A stretch of DNA of 43,494 nt, taken from assembly GCA_902799955.1 (NCBI GenBank), contig CADCCQ010000014.1, positions 1 to 43,494 on the forward strand. Reading direction: 5' to 3'. The stretch comes from an uncultured bacterium. Lineage in GTDB: Bacteria > Verrucomicrobiota > Kiritimatiellia > RFP12 > UBA1067. Numbering within the stretch: the stretch's first letter is position 1; each line of letters opens with the position of its first letter. The notes beneath the pieces are model-generated. The model had not been told where the DNA came from and searched no databases. It saw only the letters and a list, made by a program, of their open reading frames with translations. Made by a program: the position numbers and the translations under genes. Below, in pieces: positions 28,001 to 34,244 of the stretch.

Positions 28001-28781
28001 TACTGAAATGGGTAATATTACGGGAACGGGAACGTTGAAGTTTTCGTCAAGCGCAGGCTGGAGGGCTTTCCCCAAGACGGATGCCAACATGCCGGCCACG
28101 ACGCTTACTATTCAGACGGAGCTCGCAGATTCGCTGGTTCTCCCGACGAAAAATGATGGCGAGACCATTATCGGCAATCTTGCTGGTTCCAAGAATATCC
28201 GTTCTGACTGGTCTGACAATGGTGCGAACGGCAGAATACTTACCGTGACGCAGTCGAAGGATACTGAATGGCAGGGCAAGTTTGTTTCAAACCGCACTAC
28301 CCAATTCAATGTGGTGGCTCCAGCGACGGGCACTCCTGGCACGTTGACATTGTCGGGAACTCAGACTCTAGCAGATGTAGGCACGCCTATTCCTCTTAAT
28401 GTCAGTGGTTCGGTCAACCTCACGGGTACATGGGTTGGCGATGTGACGGTTGCGGGCACGATTGGCGGCACGGGCACGTTGACCGGCAACTTGACGTTCA
28501 GCGCTGGCTCGACCTTCAAGGCGTTCGCCTCGGACGAGAACGGGCTTTCGGTCTCCGGATCGATCACCTATCCCGCGTCGGGAACGGTGACTGTCGACGT
28601 CAGTGCCCTGGAACTAAAGGACACGGATGGCTGGGTGACGCTCATGACAGGTTCGACAGACCTTGATGCTGGCAAGTTCGCGCTTTCCAGTGCAGACGCA
28701 GATAAATATAAGCTCAAGGTTGATGGTAGCACATTGAAGGTCAGGACGAAGGTCAAGAAGTTCGTCATCACAATCAGGTAG
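25056..28781 (+). CDS. giant secreted beta-strand repeat protein (autotransporter-passenger type)
   Basis: The 1241-residue protein has a Sec signal peptide (KIKLLETLSRIAAAAFFALP, cleavage near VAMA-DF). The body is Gly/Thr/Ser-rich beta repeats such as GSGTLTLDGSATISAATNN and GAGSVSYQAV, predicting a long beta-helix or beta-solenoid. Around 295-500 an inserted domain (YKPSININFTHNGVGL to MGVAAIQIIEV) looks like a jelly roll. The C-terminus is basic (KVRTKVKKFVITIR) and has neither a PEP-CTERM anchor nor an obvious autotransporter barrel, so attachment is unclear. AAAGGA precedes the ATG. It is AT-richer than its neighbours. Likely a surface adhesin or glycan-binding protein; no enzyme motif was found. 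Confidence 0.72.
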   Translation: MKIKLLETLSRIAAAAFFALPVVAMADFAKTNPVTGETENYTWKFVGTDTWNGTGNWQDSSGASPSGTPAKSGENTWDPILFDGNTININASISVEGWNLRMGLYNGANVTMNSFVKYQGDTTMWMTVDKTSQLTIGGFSGGNITDGQAIKLSVANANGITWNAGLTSGNANNTFEYYLKGAGSVSYQAVSAANHKIKMADVTLTGTSQVSHKALVSFTSSSQTFTADAAIKVLDSNGGQVATKALSTVNTTGTTTLTTDNAVGTCELVQTSTGIVLYWVDGDPASLTPTVYKPSININFTHNGVGLTTAADVGIGEYAVPGTSWSNMAGSNGSSSTIYSVDSTGEKSLVAGASVTVSGALGSYRYTGVDGTVDLRHGYIDDAAGAAYETPKVVVDGIPYYKYQLVLYFSNDTNGRPFGHLTINGTNYKWDSTEGAIVTCEGTSSDVWGSSSGTALTEGGNYLVFPAMENPDGKLTIVGHRWSGTQRMGVAAIQIIEVKPDAGENDLIIEVSGDTTYTVSETKTLTGTVYITGSGTLTLDGSATISAATNNVGSGVTLNVNDARLDATTYTGSGTVVYDGTKPPTGKGWTDAENWSGTVWVKNIPNSSNERKDWNLALYGNANSTLRFTDVNLFFPNNTTTAFPGTVDIDGAGMNVCDGYGGSIATIARLTGSGTLSTTGGSSNGNGLTINDASAFTGTITLTKYKVIIGTVTGTSASGVLQIESGKSITVAGATAPGGFVVNGTLVANGTLASSASAAVTGSGTVVFGGVPSPVDGENETKWWKNAAWTGTVEIKGATNITGTGYAFNDYGNAGSTVKLTNCSGWLTPNYTCVPALEIGGTFSWTDGYSGLNNTFKVGTLKGSGTISIPNSGAATAVWQITDDWSGFTGAVVGNNTAAKRVLVFGSTLPTTVTAGEIYISEGATLNLDNSSAAWWGVGMGFVVDGTVKASSRSKWGGGTYMTLGDTGVLELVSTSNTDDQNTEMGNITGTGTLKFSSSAGWRAFPKTDANMPATTLTIQTELADSLVLPTKNDGETIIGNLAGSKNIRSDWSDNGANGRILTVTQSKDTEWQGKFVSNRTTQFNVVAPATGTPGTLTLSGTQTLADVGTPIPLNVSGSVNLTGTWVGDVTVAGTIGGTGTLTGNLTFSAGSTFKAFASDENGLSVSGSITYPASGTVTVDVSALELKDTDGWVTLMTGSTDLDAGKFALSSADADKYKLKVDGSTLKVRTKVKKFVITIR

Positions 28782-28857
28782 AAATCACGTCTGAAGAAGC
28801 AAAAGTGAGAAAGGCTGCTTCATATTTGAGATAGACACCTGAGTCGGTAAGACAATC

Positions 28858-28886
28858 GTGACGGGCCTTATGGCCCGTCACCTTTT
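28858..28886 (+). terminator. intrinsic terminator
   Basis: GTGACGGGCC (28858-28867) pairs perfectly with GGCCCGTCAC (28872-28881) around a TTAT loop and is followed by CTTTT. It ends transcription of the giant beta-repeat gene before the first GH29 gene. Confidence 0.85.
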
Positions 28887-28938
28887 AGTCTGCGGCGGGC
28901 AGTTCATTAAGATCGACAACAGAACAAACGGGAGAGAC

Positions 28939-30738
28939 ATGAAGGGAAATGCATTGAAGATTGCGTCCATGGTCTGCGCGGCGTGCGCGGCTACCGTGGC
29001 GGTTGCGGACAGGTCGGGCACGCCCGACGCGACGGTCAAGCCGTCCGAGGCCCATCTGCAGTACCAGAGCCGCGAGATCATGGCGCTGGTCCACTGGGGG
29101 CTCAACCCGTACACTAACCAGGAGTGGGGCTTCGGAAACGCGCCCGTCTCGAAGCTGACGCCGGCGAAGCTCGACCCCGCGCAGTGGGTGCGCGCCATGA
29201 AGGCCGCCGAGATAAAGAGCGTCGTCCTCGTCGCGAAGCACCACGACGGCTTCTGCCTCTGGCCGTCCAGATACAACAAGGACTACTCCATGTCCGCGGT
29301 GCCGCCGCCGAACACCGGCCGCAACATAGTGCGCGAGATGTCCGACGCCTGCAGGCGCGAAGGCCTGAAGTTCGGTGTGTACCTCTCTCCGTGGGACCGC
29401 CACCAGGGCTCGTACGCGACTCCCGCCTACGTCGACTACTTCTTCGCGCAGTGGAACGAGATATTCGACGACTACGGCGAGATCTGCGAGATCTGGCTCG
29501 ACGGCGCGAACGGCGGCACCGGATGGTACGGCGGCGCGAACGGCGGCAGGGGCGAGCGCCGCTCGATCCCGAAGGACTACTACAGGAAGGGCGAGCTGCT
29601 GGCGCTCATGCACCGCAAGCATCCCAACGCCGTCGCGTTCGGCGGCCACGGCGACTGGTCCACCACATGGTGCGGAAACGAGCGCGGCGTGAGCCCCGAG
29701 ACGTGGTGGTGCCCGCGGGGCGGCCTTGACGGGAAGCTGTACTGGCAGCCGTCAGAGGCCGACTTCCCGCTTCGCCGCGGCTGGTTCTACCACGCGAACG
29801 AGAGGCCGAAGTCCCTTGCCAGGCTCGTGAAGATTTACTTCGAGACCGTGGGGCGCGGCGCGGTGATGAACATCGGCGTGGCCCCCGACACCAACGGGCA
29901 GGTCTGCGAGGCCGACGTGAAGCGCCTCGCCGAGTTCGGCGAGTGGGTGCGCGACTTCAACTCCGTCGACTATGCGGCGGGCGCGAAGGTCTCGGAGCGC
30001 CGCGACGGCAACACTCTGACGGTCGAGCTGGAGCTGCCCAAGGCCGCCAGCTTCAACTGCGTCGACATGAAGGAGAAGATCGCCGAGGGGCAGCGCGTCG
30101 CGTCTTTCTCCGTTGAGATTCCCGCAGGCGACGGATGGAAGTGTATCGCGCGCGGCACCACAATCGGGCACCGCCGCCTCGCGCGCGTGCCGTCCGCGAA
30201 CTACAGCCGCGTTCGCGTCGTCCTGGAGGGAATCGCCGAGCCGCAGATCTTCCCGATTGCGTTCCGCAAGGCCAGGGGGGTGACCGACGAAGACCTCCAG
30301 TCGCCGGACACCTATTCAAAGAGGGACTGGAAGATCGTCGGCCAGTCATGCCCCTACACGAACAACGCCAAGGGCGCGATCGACGGGAACTACAGGACGC
30401 TCTGGCACACGCACCCGATCAAGGAGGGCCCGCAGCGTCCGCCGCAGAGCTTCTCTGCCGACTGCGGCAAGGAACTTGTGATGCACGGCTTCGACTACGT
30501 TCCGCGCCTCGACGGGTGCAAGCACGGCATGGTCGACGCCTACGAGTTCCACGTCTCCTCCGACGGCAAGTCGTGGACGAAGGTCGCCTCCGGGGAGTTC
30601 GGGAACATAGAGGCGAACACAGTCAAGCAGCGCGTGACGTTCGATAAGCCCGTGAAGGCCCGCTACTTCCGCTTTACAGGGACTCATTCGCTTGGCAAGA
30701 ACGACCACGTGGCGCTTGCTGAGATCGATCTCTGGTAG
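28939..30738 (+). CDS. secreted GH29 alpha-L-fucosidase with discoidin domain (copy 1)
   Basis: Start chosen at ATG 28939, which has GGGAGAG upstream and gives a signal peptide (LKIASMVCAACAATVAVA). A longer frame would run into the terminator at 28858. The 599-residue enzyme has GH29 motifs: HWGLNPYTNQEWGFGN, LVAKHHDGFCLWPS, FGVYLSPWDRH, and the nucleophile Asp 188 in EIWLDGANGG. It removes alpha-L-fucose from glycans outside the cytosol. The C-terminal 130 or so residues (NAKGAIDGNYRTLWHTHP, YFRFTGTHSLGKNDHVALAE) form a discoidin (F5/8 type C) carbohydrate-binding domain. The gene downstream at 30817 is a close paralogue. Confidence 0.88.
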   Translation: MKGNALKIASMVCAACAATVAVADRSGTPDATVKPSEAHLQYQSREIMALVHWGLNPYTNQEWGFGNAPVSKLTPAKLDPAQWVRAMKAAEIKSVVLVAKHHDGFCLWPSRYNKDYSMSAVPPPNTGRNIVREMSDACRREGLKFGVYLSPWDRHQGSYATPAYVDYFFAQWNEIFDDYGEICEIWLDGANGGTGWYGGANGGRGERRSIPKDYYRKGELLALMHRKHPNAVAFGGHGDWSTTWCGNERGVSPETWWCPRGGLDGKLYWQPSEADFPLRRGWFYHANERPKSLARLVKIYFETVGRGAVMNIGVAPDTNGQVCEADVKRLAEFGEWVRDFNSVDYAAGAKVSERRDGNTLTVELELPKAASFNCVDMKEKIAEGQRVASFSVEIPAGDGWKCIARGTTIGHRRLARVPSANYSRVRVVLEGIAEPQIFPIAFRKARGVTDEDLQSPDTYSKRDWKIVGQSCPYTNNAKGAIDGNYRTLWHTHPIKEGPQRPPQSFSADCGKELVMHGFDYVPRLDGCKHGMVDAYEFHVSSDGKSWTKVASGEFGNIEANTVKQRVTFDKPVKARYFRFTGTHSLGKNDHVALAEIDLW

Positions 30739-30746
30739 GAGAGAGA

Positions 30747-30793
30747 AGTGTAAAATGTAAAATGGAAAATGTAAAGTGTAGAGTGTAAAGTGG
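30747..30793. repeat. short tandem repeat of the GTGTAAA type between the GH29 genes
   Basis: AAGTGTAAAATGTAAAATGG, then GTAAAGTG and GTAGAGTG variants, repeat as 7-9-base units just before the second GH29 gene, as at 15850-15925 before the sugar kinase gene. Confidence 0.7.
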
Positions 30794-30816
30794 TGAGAGA
30801 AATGAGAGAGAGGGCG

Positions 30817-32628
30817 ATGATTGAGAGGACAATTGCGAAGTGCCTGGCCTCGGTGGCGGTCGCGTGCGCGGCGGTTCAGGGGATTGCGGCGGGCGACAGG
30901 TCGGGCACGCCCGACGCGACGGTCCTGCCGTCTGCGGCGCATCTCGCGTACCAGGACCGCGAGATCATCGCGCTTGTCTGCTGGGGGCTCAACCCTTACA
31001 CCGGACAGGAGTGGGGCTTCGGCAACGTGCCGGTCTCCAAGATCACCGCGACGAAGCTCGACCCCGCACAGTGGGCGCGGGCGATGAAGGCCGCCGAGAT
31101 ATCGACCGTCGTCCTCGTCGCGAAGCACCACGACGGATTCTGCCTCTGGCCATCCCCGCTAAACAAGGACTACTCCATGTCCGCCGTGCCCGCGCCCAAC
31201 ACCGGGCGCGACCTAGTGCGCGAGCTCGCGGACGCATGCCGCCGCGAGGGGATGAAGTTCGGCGTCTACCTCTCTCCGTGGGACCGCCACCAGGACTCCT
31301 ACGCGACGCCCGCCTACGTCGACTACTTCTTCGCCCAGTGGAACGAGCTACTCGACAACTACGGCGAGATAAGCGAGATATGGCTCGACGGCGCGAACGG
31401 CGGCACCGGATGGTACGGCGGCGCGAACGGCGGCAAGGGCGAGCGCCGCTCGATCCCCAAGGACTACTACAGGCTCGACGACCTGCTGCAGATCATGCAC
31501 AAAAAGCACCCCTCCGCAATCGCCTTCGGCGGCAACGGTGAGTGGTCCTCGCTCTGGTGCGGGAACGAGAGCGGCGTGAGCCCGGAGAAGTGGTGGTGCC
31601 CGAGGAAGGGGCGGGACGGGAAGCTGCATTGGCAGCCGTCAGAGACGGACTTCCCGTTGCGCCGCGGATGGTACTGGCACGGCAACGAAAGGCCAAAGTC
31701 GCTCGCCCGCCTTGTGAAGATATACTACGAGTCCGTCGGGCGCGGCGCCGTGATGAACATCGGCATCGCCCCGGACACCGACGGACAGGTCTGCGCCGCC
31801 GACGCGGAGCGCCTCGCCGAATTCGGCGAATGGGTGCGCGACTTCAACTCCGTAGACTACGCGAAGGGCGCGAAGGTCGCGGAGCGCCGCGACGGCAACA
31901 GGCTTGTCGTCGAGCTTGCGCTTCGCGAGGCCGCGGAGGTCAACTGCGTCGACTTCAAGGAGAGGATCGCGGAAGGGCAGAGGGTTGCCGAGTTCGTCAT
32001 CGAGGTCCCCGACGGCGAATGCGGCTGGCGCGTCGTCGCGCGTGGCACGACGGTCGGCCACCGCCGCCTCGCCCGAATCCCGTCCGCGAAGTATGATCGC
32101 ATTCGCGTGACGCTCGACGGCATCGCGCCGCCGCAGATGTACCCATTCGCACTCAGGCGCGGGAAGGCGGTCGATGGCGAGGTGTCGAGCGCCTCCGACA
32201 CATACGGCAAGGCAGGATGGCGGATCGTGGACGAGACCTGCGCCGCGCCGCGCAACGCGAAGAACGCCATCGACGGGAACTACACCACGCTCTGGCACTC
32301 TCATGCGGCGGGCGTATCGCCCTTGCCGCCGCCGCAGAGCTTCACCGTCGACTGTGGCAAGGAGCTTCTCATTCACGGCTTCGACTACACGCCGCGCATG
32401 GACGGCTGCAGGCACGGAATGGTCGACGCATACGAGTTTCACGTCTCGTCCGACGGGAAGACTTGGACGAAGGTCTCCTCCGGCGAGTTCGGGAACCTTG
32501 CGGCGAATCCGACGAAGCGGCGCGTGGCGTTCGAGAAGCCGGTCAAGGCTCGCTACTTCCGCTTCACGGCGACGCACGCCCTGGACAGAAACGACCGCGT
32601 CGCACTGGCCGAGATCGACCTCTTTTAG
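30817..32628 (+). CDS. secreted GH29 alpha-L-fucosidase with discoidin domain (copy 2)
   Basis: ATG 30817 is preferred because it gives a clean signal peptide (IERTIAKCLASVAVACAAVQ) and follows a GAGAGAGGG stretch; ATG 30802 or GTG 30790 are alternatives. The 603-residue enzyme closely matches copy 1 in order and motifs: CWGLNPYTGQEWGFGN, LVAKHHDGFCLWPS, FGVYLSPWDRH, nucleophile in EIWLDGANGG, and a C-terminal discoidin domain (NAKNAIDGNYTTLWHSHA). The pair looks like a tandem duplication that has since diverged, perhaps to different fucosyl linkages. The tandem GTGTAAA repeat lies between them, so the second copy may have its own regulation. Confidence 0.87.
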   Translation: MIERTIAKCLASVAVACAAVQGIAAGDRSGTPDATVLPSAAHLAYQDREIIALVCWGLNPYTGQEWGFGNVPVSKITATKLDPAQWARAMKAAEISTVVLVAKHHDGFCLWPSPLNKDYSMSAVPAPNTGRDLVRELADACRREGMKFGVYLSPWDRHQDSYATPAYVDYFFAQWNELLDNYGEISEIWLDGANGGTGWYGGANGGKGERRSIPKDYYRLDDLLQIMHKKHPSAIAFGGNGEWSSLWCGNESGVSPEKWWCPRKGRDGKLHWQPSETDFPLRRGWYWHGNERPKSLARLVKIYYESVGRGAVMNIGIAPDTDGQVCAADAERLAEFGEWVRDFNSVDYAKGAKVAERRDGNRLVVELALREAAEVNCVDFKERIAEGQRVAEFVIEVPDGECGWRVVARGTTVGHRRLARIPSAKYDRIRVTLDGIAPPQMYPFALRRGKAVDGEVSSASDTYGKAGWRIVDETCAAPRNAKNAIDGNYTTLWHSHAAGVSPLPPPQSFTVDCGKELLIHGFDYTPRMDGCRHGMVDAYEFHVSSDGKTWTKVSSGEFGNLAANPTKRRVAFEKPVKARYFRFTATHALDRNDRVALAEIDLF

Positions 32629-32745
32629 CCACCCGCCACAACCTCACGCCCGCAATGGGAAAGTGGGTCTTGCTACTTACGAAATTTCTCGTTACGAAAA
32701 ACTTCGTGAGTTTACTTTCGCGGACTCCCCCTTCGCGCCGACGGG

Positions 32746-32810
32746 CGCGATCACGATCGGCCCGCGTACCTTTGCGCCCTCTCGCGCCGGGAACGTGACC
32801 CTTACGACGT
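32746..32810 (-). pseudogene. fragment of metH (B12-binding domain), 65 bp
   Basis: This stretch matches 34593-34657 inside metH with only four mismatches over 65 bases, in the same orientation. It would encode, on the minus strand, RVTFPARERAKVRGPIVIAP, compared with RAAFPAREGAKVRGPIVIAT in metH. It is too short to function and has no start. It lies in the 267-bp gap between the second GH29 gene and the ATPase gene, so it is a relic of a duplication or of an insertion that displaced metH sequence. Confidence 0.75.
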
Positions 32811-32895
32811 CTGTTCCCGGAGGGGACGAACCACCTCGCCGGTATCGAGGTTTTGGCGAGAGGCGAACTTTGGCGTACGCCGTTTGAACTGGCCA

Positions 32896-34113
32896 TTAGC
32901 GTCTAGGGCGGTGCAAAAGGAGAAAATCCATTGCGTTGATCTGTCGGATTCCGTCATGGTCAAGTGGTGGATCGTTGTCGAGCGTGATGAGGGTTTTGGG
33001 GTACTGGTCGCGGATTGCCTTGAACGGAGCGAGTTCCCTTTTAAGAGTGGCTTCGTCTCGGACTGAAAGCGCGACCTGGAAGTATCTGGGGGCTGCGTTC
33101 TCAAAGGCGACGAAATCAACCTCCCGGCCATCGACAGTTCCAACATAGACGTCGCGGTAGCGCCTCTTGAGTTCAAGAAATATGATGTTTTCAAAAACAT
33201 GTCCGATGTCGCCGCCCCGTTCTCCCGTCACTACGGCGCGGAGACCTTGGTCGGCGATGTAGTATTTTCCGAGCGTCTTGAGATAGCTGCGCCCCTTGAT
33301 GTCATATCTTGTGGCGTGATACACGAGAAACGTTTCACAAAGCGCGTTGATATAGGTGTCGATCGTTCGGCTGGCTATAGCCGTTCCGTCCGCTTTGAGC
33401 GTGCCGGCGATGCGGTTCACGGAAAGGGGATTGCCGACATTGTCAAATATGAACCTTACGAGGCGCTTCAAGACGGCTCCGTCTCGCAGACTGAGCCGGG
33501 CGAGCACGTCTTTGTAGATGATTGTGTCAAATATTGCGGAAAGATAGTCCCTGCGAGCTTCGTCGTTCCCTGCAAGCCTCGTCACGAAGGGGAATCCGCC
33601 AAAGCGCATGTAGTTGGCAAACGCCTCGGACTTGGGGAGTCCCGGAAATGCGGAAAGGTATTCCACGAATGAGAGAGGCTGCATGGCGATCTCCACATAT
33701 CTTCCAGTAAGGAATGTGGCAAGTTCACCGGAAAGGAACTTGGCGTTGGAGCCGGTAACATATACATCTGTATTGCTCTTCACGAAAAGTCCATCGACAA
33801 GCCGTTCGAATTCGGGCACCTGCTGAACTTCGTCAAGAAAGATGTATATCCTGCCAAGCGAGTCATCCATCTTGGATCGTACGAATGCCCATGCATCGGC
33901 AAAAGTGTGAAATACGCCGACATCGGGATCTTCAAAGTTGATGGATACAATCTGACGGGGATCGACACCTTCAGAAAGCAGTTTATTGCGAAAGAGCTTC
34001 AGGAGGGTAGTTTTCCCGCAACGGCGTATTCCTGTGACAACCTTGATGATGTCCTTGTCGCGCCAACTGGAGAGCCAGTCGGTGAAATATGGCCTATTTA
34101 TTGTACTTGTCAT
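32896..34113 (-). CDS. AAA ATPase with DUF4143 domain
   Basis: Start chosen at 34113, with AGGGA nine bases upstream, rather than 34149 where the transcript would begin. The 405-residue cytosolic protein has a Walker A motif GIRRCGKTTLL, a Walker B/arginine-finger region IYIFLDEVQQVPEF and VYVTGSNAKFLSGE, then a C-terminal DUF4143 domain with KYYIADQGLRAV, HVFENIIFLELKRR and VDGREVDFVA. Such AAA_14/DUF4143 ATPases are common, often multi-copy and horizontally spread; their function is not established. It has its own promoter and lower GC than the metabolic genes next to it, so it is probably acquired. Confidence 0.85.
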   Translation of the reverse strand: MTSTINRPYFTDWLSSWRDKDIIKVVTGIRRCGKTTLLKLFRNKLLSEGVDPRQIVSINFEDPDVGVFHTFADAWAFVRSKMDDSLGRIYIFLDEVQQVPEFERLVDGLFVKSNTDVYVTGSNAKFLSGELATFLTGRYVEIAMQPLSFVEYLSAFPGLPKSEAFANYMRFGGFPFVTRLAGNDEARRDYLSAIFDTIIYKDVLARLSLRDGAVLKRLVRFIFDNVGNPLSVNRIAGTLKADGTAIASRTIDTYINALCETFLVYHATRYDIKGRSYLKTLGKYYIADQGLRAVVTGERGGDIGHVFENIIFLELKRRYRDVYVGTVDGREVDFVAFENAAPRYFQVALSVRDEATLKRELAPFKAIRDQYPKTLITLDNDPPLDHDGIRQINAMDFLLLHRPRR

Positions 34114-34149
34114 GATAGAAGATCCCTGATGCAGAGAATTTTTGTACAT

Positions 34150-34178
34150 ATAATACCAAAACTTTGTTATGTAGTCAA
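34150..34178 (-). promoter_or_regulatory. promoter of the AAA/DUF4143 ATPase gene
   Basis: On the minus strand, TTGACT (34173-34178), a 17-base spacer ending TTGG, and TATTAT (34150-34155). This is the best minus-35 in the window, and it shows that the TGG before the minus-10 is a general feature here. Confidence 0.8.
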
Positions 34179-34244
34179 GGGGTATGGGACATTCGTCCGT
34201 AAGAGTTTTGTTGCTGGTTTAAGTGTGTTTCCTCATTCCCTGCT

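Noticed and set aside
28858..28938. N-terminal extension of the first GH29 protein
   Set aside because: The extension would be translated from the intrinsic terminator at 28858-28886; ATG 28939 has a ribosome binding site and starts a signal peptide.
32629..32895. Small plus-strand gene between the GH29 and ATPase genes
   Set aside because: No ribosome binding site or protein-like composition; part of the stretch is the metH relic.
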